From: Candidatus Rokuibacteriota bacterium
GTDB taxonomy: Bacteria > Methylomirabilota > Methylomirabilia > Rokubacteriales > CSP1-6
Direction: 5' to 3'
Length of the DNA: 36,771 bases
Assembly (NCBI GenBank): GCA_003220315.1
Contig: QHSA01000148.1
Coordinates: 1 to 36,771 of the forward strand
Shown: positions 7,873 through 15,699 of the stretch, one piece after another
How the letters are laid out: every line of letters starts with the position of its first letter
Numbering within the stretch: the stretch's first letter is position 1
Notes under the pieces: model-generated
Databases searched by the model: none
Told to the model about the DNA's origin: nothing
The model's input: the letters and a program-made list of their open reading frames with translations, nothing else
Translations under genes and position numbers: made by a program

Positions 7873-8711
7873 CGGCGCGCCGCCGCAGGTGGGTCAACGT
7901 CGTGATGGCCGCGCTGACCGCGCTGGCCGCGCTCGGCACGATCCTGCCGCTGCTGTTCATCTTCGGCTTCCTCGTCTACCAGGGAGCCTCGGCGATCAAC
8001 CTCGACTTCTTCACCCGCCTGCCGAAACCCGTAGGCGAGCCAGGCGGCGGGATGGCGAACGCGATCGCCGGGAGCCTGATCCTGATCGCGCTCGCCTCGG
8101 CGCTCGGCCTGCCCCTCGGGATCCTGGGCGGCGTGTACCTCGCCGAGTCGCGGGAGCGGCGGTTGCCGTGGCTGATCCGCTTCGTCGCGGACGTACTGAA
8201 CGGCGTCCCCTCGATCGTCATCGGGATCTTCGCGTACACGGTCGTCGTCCTTTCCATGCGGCGCTTCTCGGCGCTGGCGGGCGGCGTCGCGCTGGCGGTG
8301 ATCATGCTCCCGATCGTGCTCCGCACGACGGAGGAGATGATGCGGCTCGTCCCCGCCTCGCTCCGCGAGGCGGCGCTAGCGCTCGGCCTGCCGGAATGGA
8401 AGGTCATCGTGCGCGTGGTGCTCCCGACGGCGCGCGCGGGGATCATCACGGGCGTGATGGTGGCGATCGCCCGCGTGGCGGGGGAGACGGCGCCGCTGCT
8501 CTTCACGGCCTTCGGCAACCGCTTCTGGCACCAGCGCCTCGATCAGCCGATCGCCGCGCTGCCGCTCCAGATCTTCGCCTACGCGATCTCGCCCTTCGAC
8601 GACTGGCACCGCCAGGCCTGGGCGGGGGCCTTGGTGCTGATCACGCTGGTCTTCCTGGTCAGCCTCGCGGCGCGGATCGCGACGCGCGGCCGTTACAGCG
8701 CGGTGAGGTGA
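7869..8711 (+). CDS. pstA: Phosphate ABC transporter permease PstA
   Basis: A 280-residue inner-membrane permease with about six TM helices. Recognisable blocks are [19 protein letters not shown], the [18 protein letters not shown] segment, [23 protein letters not shown] (the EAA coupling loop that contacts PstB) and the [10 protein letters not shown] motif typical of PstA. Length is normal. It starts with GTG 7869, overlapping the pstC stop by four bases (GTGA), so its translation is normally coupled to pstC; the pstC frameshift could reduce it. A longer in-frame reading from 7164 exists only because the broken pstC happens to be open in this frame. Confidence 0.93.
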   Translation: MTARRRRWVNVVMAALTALAALGTILPLLFIFGFLVYQGASAINLDFFTRLPKPVGEPGGGMANAIAGSLILIALASALGLPLGILGGVYLAESRERRLPWLIRFVADVLNGVPSIVIGIFAYTVVVLSMRRFSALAGGVALAVIMLPIVLRTTEEMMRLVPASLREAALALGLPEWKVIVRVVLPTARAGIITGVMVAIARVAGETAPLLFTAFGNRFWHQRLDQPIAALPLQIFAYAISPFDDWHRQAWAGALVLITLVFLVSLAARIATRGRYSAVR

Positions 8712-8715
8712 GGGC

Positions 8716-9474
8716 GTGGCGGACGGGATCCGCGTCAAGGACCTCAACGCCTGGTTTGGCGACGTCCACGTGCTGCACGGCATCGGGCTCGCGATCGCGC
8801 CCAAGGCGGTCACGGCGATCATCGGGCCGTCGGGCTGCGGGAAGTCCACGTTCATCCGGTGCCTCAACCGTATGCACGAGGTCGTGCCGGGTGCTCGGGT
8901 GAGCGGCACCGTGCTCGTGGAGGGCGAGGACCTCTACGCGCCGGGGGTCGATCCGGTCGAGGTGCGCCGCAAGATCGGGATGGTCTTCCAGAAGGCGAAC
9001 CCGTTCCCGACCATGTCCGTCTTCGACAACGTCGCCGCGGGGCTCCGGCTGGCGGGGGTGCGCAACCGGGCCATGCTGAACGACGCCGTCGAGCGCGCGC
9101 TCACGCACGCGGCGCTCTGGGACGAGGTGAAGGACCGGCTCGACCGGCCGGGGTCGAGCCTCTCCGGCGGCCAGCAGCAGCGCCTCTGCATCGCCCGGGC
9201 GCTGGCCGTGGGGCCCGAGGTGCTCCTGATGGACGAACCGTGCTCGGCGCTCGATCCCATCGCGACGGCGAAGATCGAGGAGCTGATCCTCGAGCTCCGC
9301 AAGGACCTGACGATCGTGATCGTCACGCACAACATGCAGCAGGCCGCCCGGGTCTCGGAGGCGACCGGCTTCTTCCTTCTCGGGGAGTTGGTGGAGTTCG
9401 GGGTGACCCGCGCGCTCTTCACCAACCCGCGCGACACGCGGACCGAAGATTACATCACCGGGCGGTTCGGGTAG
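8716..9474 (+). CDS. pstB: Phosphate ABC transporter ATP-binding protein PstB
   Basis: A 252-residue ABC ATPase with GTG start four bases after pstA. Walker A is GPSGCGKST (about residues 37-45), the PstB-specific [19 protein letters not shown] follows, then the Q loop ([10 protein letters not shown]), the signature LSGGQQQRL, Walker B ([15 protein letters not shown]) and the switch His ([11 protein letters not shown]). All catalytic residues are in place. PstB powers phosphate import through PstC-PstA from the cytoplasmic side. With pstC broken it would have no complete membrane partner, though PstB and PhoU could still take part in signalling to PhoR. Confidence 0.96.
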   Translation: MADGIRVKDLNAWFGDVHVLHGIGLAIAPKAVTAIIGPSGCGKSTFIRCLNRMHEVVPGARVSGTVLVEGEDLYAPGVDPVEVRRKIGMVFQKANPFPTMSVFDNVAAGLRLAGVRNRAMLNDAVERALTHAALWDEVKDRLDRPGSSLSGGQQQRLCIARALAVGPEVLLMDEPCSALDPIATAKIEELILELRKDLTIVIVTHNMQQAARVSEATGFFLLGELVEFGVTRALFTNPRDTRTEDYITGRFG

Positions 9475-9487
9475 GATCGGAGGCGTC

Positions 9488-10144
9488 ATGCCGCGACACT
9501 TCCACGAAGAGCTGGACGCGCTCAAGCAGACGCTGCTGGCGATGGGCGGGCTGGTCGAGGACCAGATCCGCCGGGTCATGCGTGCCCTGATCGATCGGGA
9601 CGGCGACCTCGCCCAGGAGGTCATCGAGCGCGACCGGCAGGTGAACGCCTACGACGTCGAGATCGACGAGAAGTGCGTGGAGCTGCTGGCGCTCCACCAG
9701 CCGACCGCGGGCGACCTCCGCTTCCTCACGACGACGCTGAAGATCGTCACGGACCTCGAGCGGATCGGCGACCAGGCGGTGAACATCGCCCAGCGCGCCC
9801 TCGAGCTGAACCGCGAGCCCCAGCTCAAGCCGTACGTGGACCTGCCGCGGATGGCCGAGCGAGCCCAGCGGATGGTCAAAGAGAGCCTCGACGCCTTCGT
9901 GAGCCGGGACACCGAGCTGGCGCGCCGGGTCTGCGGCGAGGACGCGGACGTGGACGCGCTGAAGGAGCAGGTCTTCCGGGAGCTCCTGACGTTCATGATG
10001 GAGGACCCCCGCACCATCCCGCGCGCGATCCGGCTCATCCTGATCTCGCGCTTCCTCGAGCGCGTGGCCGACCACGCGACGAACATCGCCGAGATGGTCA
10101 TCTACATGGTCGAGTCCAAGATGGTGAGGCACACGCTCGCCTGA
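9488..10144 (+). CDS. phoU: Phosphate signalling complex protein PhoU
   Basis: A 218-residue all-helical protein made of two repeated three-helix bundles. The metal-binding motifs are visible in both halves: ERIGDQAVNIAQRA and ERVADHATNIAEMVIYMVE (the E-x3-D-x2-N pattern). The N-terminus HFHEELDALKQTLLAMGGLVEDQIR is typical. PhoU sits between PstB and PhoR and holds the kinase off when phosphate is plentiful. It starts 13 bases after pstB, with GGAGG just before the ATG, and closes the pst operon as in most bacteria. A 93-base gap follows without a recognisable terminator. Confidence 0.95.
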   Translation: MPRHFHEELDALKQTLLAMGGLVEDQIRRVMRALIDRDGDLAQEVIERDRQVNAYDVEIDEKCVELLALHQPTAGDLRFLTTTLKIVTDLERIGDQAVNIAQRALELNREPQLKPYVDLPRMAERAQRMVKESLDAFVSRDTELARRVCGEDADVDALKEQVFRELLTFMMEDPRTIPRAIRLILISRFLERVADHATNIAEMVIYMVESKMVRHTLA

Positions 10145-10237
10145 GCGCGTCCCGAGGCACCGCGCTGCGGCTCGACGGCGACCGTGCGACGAGTCGCGTC
10201 CTCGGCGCGTCTAAAGAAGGAGGAGACCCGTCTGCCT

Positions 10238-11041
10238 ATGAGCGCAGCAGTGACCCGGCACTATCTCGTCGCCTGTGATTTCGACCAGACCTTGAGCTTC
10301 AACGACTCCGGCAGGGTGCTGAGCGAGCTGCTCGGCGTGTCAGCCTTTGAGCACAAGGTCGCGGGGCTCGCCGAGATCCACCTCGTGCAGCAGGGCGCCG
10401 AGCTCGCCTACCTGCTCCGCCACGACCCTGAGTTCCGCCGTGTGCGTCAGGAGCATCTGGTCCAAGCGGGCCAACGGGTGCGCCTGAAGAAGGACATCAA
10501 GCACTTTGTCGAGTTCCTGGAGCGCGGCGCCGAGGGGGTCCGCTTTTCGTTCTTCGTGGTCTCCGCGGCGCCGAAAGCCGTCGTTCAGGCCGCGCTCGAG
10601 GGTGTTGTTCCCCCGGACCACATTTACGGGACGGAGTTCGACTACGACCCGTCCTCGGGCGAGATCTGCGCGATCGCGAAGGCTCCGGCCGGCTATGGCA
10701 AGGTGGCAATCGTCGAGGAGCTCGAGGCCACACTCCAGACCAGTCCGCATCGCACGATCTACGTCGGCGACGGCAACTCGGACGTCCACGTCATGCTGCG
10801 CGTCAACAACCGCGGAGGCTTCACCATCGCGGTCTCGGAGGCGAAGTACATCGCGCGGATCGCCAAACGGACGGTCGTGAGCGACAACGCGCTGAGCGTC
10901 CTGGTGCCCATCCTCGAGGACGTCATGGGCTGGGACGCCGTCCGCATCCGGGAGCTGTTCGAGTCGTACGGGCTGGTCGTCCAGGAGTGGGACAAGGCGC
11001 GCACGGACTGGGTGACCATCCGCGAGGACTCCACGGGCTGA
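10238..11041 (+). CDS. HAD-superfamily (SerB-like, subfamily IB) phosphatase
   Basis: A 267-residue haloacid-dehalogenase-fold protein. Motif I is DFDQTLS (nucleophile and general acid Asp, with the usual Thr), motif II lies in the [12 protein letters not shown] strand, a Lys follows in the middle ([11 protein letters not shown]), and motifs III/IV are [12 protein letters not shown]. This layout is that of phosphoserine-phosphatase-like enzymes of small metabolites; the substrate cannot be told. ATG 10238 begins right before the domain; a purine-rich AAGGAGGA lies 13 bases upstream, a little far but usable. An upstream in-frame ATG at 10184 adds an unlikely Arg-rich tail. Base use is slightly less GC-rich than in neighbours, so it may have a separate history. 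It may be cotranscribed behind phoU. Confidence 0.75.
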   Translation: MSAAVTRHYLVACDFDQTLSFNDSGRVLSELLGVSAFEHKVAGLAEIHLVQQGAELAYLLRHDPEFRRVRQEHLVQAGQRVRLKKDIKHFVEFLERGAEGVRFSFFVVSAAPKAVVQAALEGVVPPDHIYGTEFDYDPSSGEICAIAKAPAGYGKVAIVEELEATLQTSPHRTIYVGDGNSDVHVMLRVNNRGGFTIAVSEAKYIARIAKRTVVSDNALSVLVPILEDVMGWDAVRIRELFESYGLVVQEWDKARTDWVTIREDSTG

Positions 11042-11096
11042 GGCGAGGGGCGGATGGGCGACCCACGGCTCGCGCGAGCTGTGTTAGCCTTGCTCC

Positions 11097-12152
11097 ATGT
11101 CGCTGGCCGACCCCGGGCTTGACGCGGATGCGATCGAGGAGCTCTACGCGCGCGGGGTCACCGACGGCCTGCCCGTGGTGCCGCCGACCCGTGGGCGCGT
11201 CGAGCGCACGATCGCCGCGTCGGGCCGCGGGCCCGACGAGCTGATCGGGCTCGTCCCGCCGAACTACGGCCGCGCCACCGTCGAGAAGATCGCGGTCAAC
11301 GCCGTCATGGCCGGCTGCCGGCCCGAGTATCTGCCCGTCGTGCTCGCCGCCGTGGAGGCGGTGTGCGACGACGCGTTCGATCTCCACGGCGTCTCGGCGA
11401 CGACGAACGCCCCCGCCCCGCTCGTGATCGTCAACGGCCCCCTCCGCGGCGAGCTCGACATCAACTGCGGCGCTGGCGTCTTCGGCTCCGGCTGGCGCGC
11501 CAACGCGACCATCGGACGCGCGCTCCGGCTCGTCTGCGTGAACGTCGGCGGCGCCCGGCCGGGCGAGGTCAGCATGTCCACGCTCGCTCACCCGGGCCGC
11601 TACACTTACTGCATCGGCGAGCGCGAGGAGGCGAGTCCCTGGGAGTCGCTCGCCGTCGAACACGGGTTCGCCCCGGGGGACTCGACGGTCGCCGTCCTCG
11701 CCGCCGACGCGCCCCTCGGCGTCTACGATCAGCGGTCCCGGACGCCGGAGGACCTGCTGGCGACGCTCGCGGCGAGCCTGGCCGTCGTCGCCCACCACAA
11801 GATGACGCACTGGGGGGACACGCTGCTCGTCCTCTCGCCCGAGCACGTGAGGATCCCGGGTGACGCGGGCTGGACGAAGGCCGAGGTTCGCCGCTGGCTC
11901 TGGGAGCGGCTCCAGCGCCCGGTCCGCGAGTTGCTCCCGGGCCGGGACGGGGGCGAGGGGCTCCCCGAGCACGTGCTCCGGAAATTCCCCGACCCCGCGC
12001 GCGACGACTCGCCGATCGCGAAATTCCGGTCGCCCGACAACATCAAGATCCTCGTGGCCGGTGGGACGGCGGGCCGGTTCTCGGCCATCGTCCCCGGCTG
12101 GACCTTCTCGAAGGGCTCGGCGCTCGTGTTTCGGCCCATTCGCACGCCGTAA
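11097..12152 (+). CDS. Conserved protein of unknown function, probable partner of the UGSC selenoprotein
   Basis: A 351-residue soluble protein with no signal peptide or membrane helix and no catalytic signature I can name. Distinct blocks are VTDGLPVVPPTRGRVERT near the start, GGCRPEYLP-like AGCRPEYLPVVLAAVEAV, NGPLRGELDINCGAGVFG, HPGRYTYCIGEREEASPWESL, SPEHVRIPGDAGWTKAEVR and a C-terminal VAGGTAGRFSAIVPGW. From memory, proteins with these blocks occur beside or joined to UGSC-family proteins. Here the selenoprotein gene starts 15 bases after its stop, so the two should be made together. ATG 11097 has no strong ribosome site and lies six bases after a TAGCCT that could be a -10 element, so it may be nearly leaderless. 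Function is open. Confidence 0.7.
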   Translation: MSLADPGLDADAIEELYARGVTDGLPVVPPTRGRVERTIAASGRGPDELIGLVPPNYGRATVEKIAVNAVMAGCRPEYLPVVLAAVEAVCDDAFDLHGVSATTNAPAPLVIVNGPLRGELDINCGAGVFGSGWRANATIGRALRLVCVNVGGARPGEVSMSTLAHPGRYTYCIGEREEASPWESLAVEHGFAPGDSTVAVLAADAPLGVYDQRSRTPEDLLATLAASLAVVAHHKMTHWGDTLLVLSPEHVRIPGDAGWTKAEVRRWLWERLQRPVRELLPGRDGGEGLPEHVLRKFPDPARDDSPIAKFRSPDNIKILVAGGTAGRFSAIVPGWTFSKGSALVFRPIRTP

Positions 12153-12167
12153 TCGGGAGGAAGACCC

Positions 12168-12686
12168 ATGAGCGAGTATCTGGACCCGACCGCGCCGGTC
12201 GCCGTGCCACGGAAGACCGCGCGCCGCCCGTCGAGCCTCGACGGCCTGGTCGTCACGCTGCTCGACATCTCGAAGGCGAAGGGCGACCACCTCCTCGACC
12301 GGATCGAGGAGCTCCTGCGCGAGCGCGCGCGCCCGAAGGCGATCGTGAGGAAGAAGAAGCCGACCTTTGCGCGCCCGGCGCCCGAGCCCCTGCGCGCGGA
12401 GATCGTCGGCGGGACCGGCGTCCTGATCGAGGCGCTCGCCGACTGAGGGTCGTGCACCACGTGCAGTGTGCACGACGGCGTGTTCTTCGAGGACCACGGT
12501 ATCCCGACCGCGACGGTGGTCTCGACCGAGTTCGTCCGCGCGGCCCGCGCCCAGGCCGAGGCGCTCGGAGCGCACGACTATCGGACGGTCGTCGTCCCGC
12601 ACCCGATCCAGCCGCTGACGCGTGACGAAGTGAGGGCGCTGGCCGACAAGGCGTTCGACGAGATCGTGAGGAGGCTCACGGCGTGA
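12168..12686 (+). CDS. UGSC-family selenoprotein with in-frame TGA (Sec93)
   Basis: One gene of 172 residues if TGA 12444-12446 is read as selenocysteine. The first part (VVTLLDISKAKGDHLLDRIEELL) and the Pro/Ala linker run straight into ALAD-U-GSCTTCSVHDGVFFED, then GIPTATVVSTEF and a C-terminal HPIQPLTRDEVRALADKAFDE block. The same frame stays open on both sides of the TGA to the TGA at 12684-12686. In family members that use cysteine, as I recall them, the position before GSC is Cys; the U-G-x-C-T-x-C pattern also resembles the active site of glycine-reductase-type GrdB. Redox chemistry at U93/C96/C99 is therefore likely, substrate unknown. GGGAGG lies before the ATG. A hairpin follows the TGA directly. 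Standard gene calling gives two short genes (12168-12446 and 12468-12686). The alternative is a nonsense mutation; the intact second half and the hairpin speak against it. Confidence 0.87.
12447..12476 (+). promoter_or_regulatory. Candidate bacterial SECIS hairpin
   Basis: Directly behind the in-frame TGA is a perfect 9-bp inverted repeat, GTCGTGCAC (12449-12457) with GTGCACGAC (12468-12476), enclosing 10 bases. A competing fold pairs CGTGCA (12460-12465) with TGCACG (12469-12474) around a GTG triloop whose first G is 20 bases after the TGA. Bacterial SECIS elements are hairpins at about this distance with a G at the start of a small loop, so the second fold fits the rule better while the first is longer. 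Either would be the SelB docking site within the coding sequence. Confidence 0.65.
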
Positions 12687-13582
12687 CGACCACGGACAAA
12701 CGCTGGTACCTGTTCGACGTCAATCCCTCCACGCCGCCGGCCTTCGAGGTGGCGTCGGGCGAGGCGTTCACCCTCGAGGTGCGCGGGGCATTTTCAGACA
12801 TCGCAGACATCAGCACGGTCCCGACGCCGTTCACGCCGGCGTGCGACGGCCACCCGCTCGCGCCCATCGCCGGACCCGTGCGCATTCGCGGCGCCCGGCC
12901 CGGCGACGCCGTCGTCGTCGACCTGCTCGAGATCACGCCGCACGGCGAGGGCAAGACGGCGATCCTCCGAGACTTCGGCGTGCTCCGGCGGGAGTTCGGG
13001 GAGCCGTGGGCGCTCGCGTGTCCCGTGAAGGACGGCCGCGCCTGGTTCGGCGGCCGCATCCCGATCGCGCTCAACCCGAATCTGGGAACGGTCTCCACGA
13101 TGCCGACGGAGGGCTACAAGCCCGCGTACGCCGGGCCCTACGGCGGGGACTTCGACCAGAAGGACGTGCGCGCCGGGAGCCGCGTCCACCTGCCGGTGAT
13201 GGTGGACGGCGCGCTGCTGTTCTTCGCCGACCCGCACGCCGCGATCAGCGACGGGATCATCACGGGCACGGGCGTCGAGTGCGACGCCACGGTCCGCGCC
13301 CGCGTGGAGCTCGAGAAGGGACGGAAGCTCGACCGCCCGATCCTCGAGGTGGACGACACCGTGCAGGTCCTCGGCTTCGGCCCGACGGTCGAGCTCGCCA
13401 CCGAGGACGCCGCGCGTGGCGCCGTCGAATGGTTCGTCGGGCGCACGGGCATGGACCGCCGCGAGGCGTACATGCTGCTCTCGATCGTCGGCGAGCTGCG
13501 GATCGGCACCTCGCCGCGCCCCGTCATGGCGGCGCGGCTCATCATCCCGCGGTACGTGATCGACGCCGCGGCCCGGGCGTGA
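12683..13582 (+). CDS. Acetamidase/formamidase family protein
   Basis: A 299-residue cytoplasmic enzyme of the FmdA/AmdA family. Visible blocks are the early VASGEAFTLEVRGAFSD, NPVTGPV-like PIAGPVRIRGARPGDAVVVDLLEI, NPNLGTVSTMP, GGDFDQKDVRAGSRVHLPVMVDGALLFFADPHAAISDGIITGTGVE (the family core with HAAxGDGE-like residues) and a C-terminal LLSIVGELRIG. Known members hydrolyse formamide, acetamide or related small amides to the acid and ammonia. GTG 12683 overlaps the selenoprotein stop by four bases (GTGA), which ties the two in translation. In this operon it may remove an amide made from an N-containing substrate, but that is inference. Confidence 0.85.
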   Translation: MTTTDKRWYLFDVNPSTPPAFEVASGEAFTLEVRGAFSDIADISTVPTPFTPACDGHPLAPIAGPVRIRGARPGDAVVVDLLEITPHGEGKTAILRDFGVLRREFGEPWALACPVKDGRAWFGGRIPIALNPNLGTVSTMPTEGYKPAYAGPYGGDFDQKDVRAGSRVHLPVMVDGALLFFADPHAAISDGIITGTGVECDATVRARVELEKGRKLDRPILEVDDTVQVLGFGPTVELATEDAARGAVEWFVGRTGMDRREAYMLLSIVGELRIGTSPRPVMAARLIIPRYVIDAAARA

Positions 13583-13587
13583 GCCCC

Positions 13588-14382
13588 ATGCTGGTCGGCG
13601 CCTTCGCGTGCGCGCACACGCCCCAGCTCCTGGCCCGACCCGAGACCGAGGACCGCGAGCTCGTGCTGCGCGTGCACGCCGCGTTCGCGCGGGTCAAGCG
13701 GCGGCTCGAGGCGCTCCGGCCGGACGCGATCGCCATGATCGCGGGGGACCACATCGAGGCGTTCTTCCTGAGCGCGGTGCCCGCGCTCGCCGTCTACGTG
13801 GGGACGGAGTGCGCGGGGACGTTCGGGCGCTACCGGTACCGGTTCCCGATCCACGAGCCGCTCGCCCGCGCCCTCGTCGAGGCGGGGATCGAGCGGGGGT
13901 TCGATCTCGTCTACACGCAGGACGCGCCGCTCGACTACGCCTTCTACGTGCCGCTCCACTTCACGATGCCGGAGCCGTCCGTCCCCCTCGTCCCACTCCA
14001 CGTCAACGTCTACCTGCCGCCCCAGCCGACGCCCAAGCGCTGCTACGAGTGGGGACGGGCCCTCGGCGAGATTCTGGGATCGCGCTCGGAGCGGGTGGTC
14101 CTCATGGCCTCGGGCGGCATGTCCCACTTCCCGGGGACGGACCGCTACGCGTCGCCGGAGTTCGACTACGACCGGCGGCTGCTGGACCTCTTGAGCGCGG
14201 GGCGGAGCCGAGAGCTGGCCGCGGTCACGGCCGAGGAGCTGGACCGTGCCGGCAACATCGAGCTGCGGACGTGGATCACGTTGCTCGGCGCGGTCGGCGA
14301 CGCGAAGGCCGACGTCTACTGCTACGAGCCGTCGTGGCATCACGGCAACGCGGTCGTGGAGTGGCCGCTAGCAGTAACCTAG
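13588..14382 (+). CDS. LigB-type class III extradiol ring-cleavage dioxygenase, catalytic subunit
   Basis: A 264-residue LigB-superfamily catalytic subunit. The likely non-haem Fe(II) ligands are His10 (FACAHTP), His55 (AGDHIEAFF) and Glu225 (GNIELRTW), and His180 (SGGMSHFPG) is the likely acid/base, matching the arrangement known for LigB. It should insert O2 next to a phenolic hydroxyl and open an aromatic ring; whether the substrate is a protocatechuate, gallate or aminophenol type cannot be read from the sequence. ATG 13588 gives the usual start (MLVGAFACAHTPQLL); GTG 13579, overlapping the previous stop, is the alternative. The LigA-type subunit begins directly after its stop, which makes a two-subunit enzyme very likely. 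Confidence 0.85.
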   Translation: MLVGAFACAHTPQLLARPETEDRELVLRVHAAFARVKRRLEALRPDAIAMIAGDHIEAFFLSAVPALAVYVGTECAGTFGRYRYRFPIHEPLARALVEAGIERGFDLVYTQDAPLDYAFYVPLHFTMPEPSVPLVPLHVNVYLPPQPTPKRCYEWGRALGEILGSRSERVVLMASGGMSHFPGTDRYASPEFDYDRRLLDLLSAGRSRELAAVTAEELDRAGNIELRTWITLLGAVGDAKADVYCYEPSWHHGNAVVEWPLAVT

Positions 14383-14652
14383 ATGGTCCACTACCGGTTC
14401 CCGCCCGCCTCGGCCTATCGCCTGAACCGCTGCCTCTTCGCGCTGAAGTCGGACGACGCGTTTCGCTCGCGGTTCCGGGCGGACGCGCGCGCGGCGATGC
14501 GCGAGATGGGGCTCGACGACGCGGATGCGGCGGCGCTCCTCCGCGGCGAGCGCGACGCGCTCGTCGCGCGGGGCGCGCATCCCTACCTCGTCTTCATGGC
14601 GGACCTCAGGCTCCGGATGGAGCGGGAGGCGGTGACGTTCGAGTACTTCTAG
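14383..14652 (+). CDS. LigA-type small subunit of extradiol dioxygenase
   Basis: An 89-residue helical protein like the LigA (alpha) subunit of protocatechuate 4,5-dioxygenase. Typical features are SAYRLNRCLFALKSDDAFRSRF near the start, a Met-Gly-Leu turn (MREMGLDDADAAALLRGE) and a closing GAHPYLVFMADLRLRME. In LigAB enzymes this subunit caps the active site of the catalytic subunit. The ATG follows the LigB-type stop with no gap, so the two proteins are probably made in equal amounts. No catalytic residues are expected in it. Confidence 0.82.
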   Translation: MVHYRFPPASAYRLNRCLFALKSDDAFRSRFRADARAAMREMGLDDADAAALLRGERDALVARGAHPYLVFMADLRLRMEREAVTFEYF

Positions 14653-14689
14653 CCCGGACCCGGCTTGGGGTCCCGCGAGGAGGACACCC

Positions 14690-15637
14690 GTGGCGACGAC
14701 CCTGACCGAGAGCGACGTGGTCAAGATGATCTCGAGCCTCAGCAACTGGGGCCGCTGGGGGCAGGACGACGAGCTGGGGACGATCAACCTCATCACGCCG
14801 GAGAAGCGGAAGCGCGCGGCGGCGCTCGTGAAGGACGGCGTCCCGGTGAGCTGCGCGCGGCCGATCGCGACCAACGCGATCGGCGCCGACACGACGTTCC
14901 AACCCCTGCGCTTCATGGTCGACTCGGGCGAGGGGCGCGATCACGACTCGCCCGCGCGACTCCTGGAGCGGCGCGGCGCCTCCGAGTTCATCGGCATGGT
15001 CTTCCACGGCTACACGATCACCCACGTCGACACGCCGGCGCACTATTTCTGGCAGGGGAAGATCTACAACGGGCGCTCGGCCAACCTGATCACCTCGCGC
15101 GAGGGCGCGCGCGTCGAGTCGGTGGACCTGCTGCGCGACGGCGTCGTGAGCCGTGGCGTGCTCCTCGACGTCGCGGCGCTCCGGGGACGCTGGCTCGGGT
15201 CGGGCGAGGGCGTGATGCCGGAGGACCTCGAGGCCGCGGAGCGGGCGCAGAACCTTCGCGTCGAGGCGGGCGACATTCTGCTGATCCGGACCGGGTACTA
15301 CGCGCGGCGGCTCGCCGAGGGACCGCGCCATCCCCTGAAGGACGGCTCGCCTGCGACGCACGTCGCGTGCATGCCGTGGCTCCGCGAGCGTGACGTCGCC
15401 ATGCTCGGCAGCGACACCCACAACGACGTGAGTCCCGCCACCCATCCCGGTCTCGGCAACGTCGTGCACATCGTCGGGCTCGTCGGTCTGGGGCTCTGGC
15501 TCATCGACAACGCCAACCTCGAGGAGCTGGCGAAGGCGTGCGCGGCGCGGCGACGGTGGGAGTTCATGCTGACGATCGCGCCGCTCAGGCTCGAGGGCGT
15601 GACCGGCTCGCCCGTGAACCCGATCGCGCTCTTCTGA
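14690..15637 (+). CDS. Cyclase-family protein (kynurenine formamidase-like hydrolase)
   Basis: A 315-residue member of the cyclase/kynurenine-formamidase fold. It has NWGRWGQDDELGTINLITPEKR near the start (very typical of the long subgroup), the metal-binding HGYTITHVDTPAHYFW block (variant of H-x-GTH-x-D-x-P-x-H), GDILLIRTGYY and a SDTHNDVSP block. Members hydrolyse amides or lactones by a metal-bound water; the exact substrate is unknown. GTG 14690 is preceded by AGGAGGA at a good distance. It is 37 bases behind the LigA-type gene and is the last gene of the plus-strand run, so it may act on the ring-cleavage product. Confidence 0.85.
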   Translation: MATTLTESDVVKMISSLSNWGRWGQDDELGTINLITPEKRKRAAALVKDGVPVSCARPIATNAIGADTTFQPLRFMVDSGEGRDHDSPARLLERRGASEFIGMVFHGYTITHVDTPAHYFWQGKIYNGRSANLITSREGARVESVDLLRDGVVSRGVLLDVAALRGRWLGSGEGVMPEDLEAAERAQNLRVEAGDILLIRTGYYARRLAEGPRHPLKDGSPATHVACMPWLRERDVAMLGSDTHNDVSPATHPGLGNVVHIVGLVGLGLWLIDNANLEELAKACAARRRWEFMLTIAPLRLEGVTGSPVNPIALF

Positions 15638-15662
15638 CTGGCCGCGGTACAGTTCACGCGAT

Positions 15663-15686
15663 GCCACCGACGAACCGGTCGGCGGC
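15663..15686. terminator. Hairpin between converging genes, possible bidirectional terminator
   Basis: GCCACCGAC (15663-15671) pairs with GTCGGCGGC (15678-15686), eight of nine positions, around a six-base loop. It lies in the 62-base gap between the cyclase gene and the converging LLM gene. No T-run follows on either strand, so termination by this hairpin is only plausible. Confidence 0.35.
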
Positions 15687-15699
15687 CTGAGCGTCCAGC

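Noticed and set aside
7164-8711. A 515-codon open frame that looks like a PstC-PstA fusion
   Set aside because: Only its first ~100 and last 280 codons read as protein families; the middle is PstC sequence in the wrong frame. It is a broken pstC followed by pstA.
12468-12686. A separate 72-codon gene starting at GTG 12468
   Set aside because: It is the second half of the selenoprotein; the U-G-S-C-T-T-C motif lies before this start.
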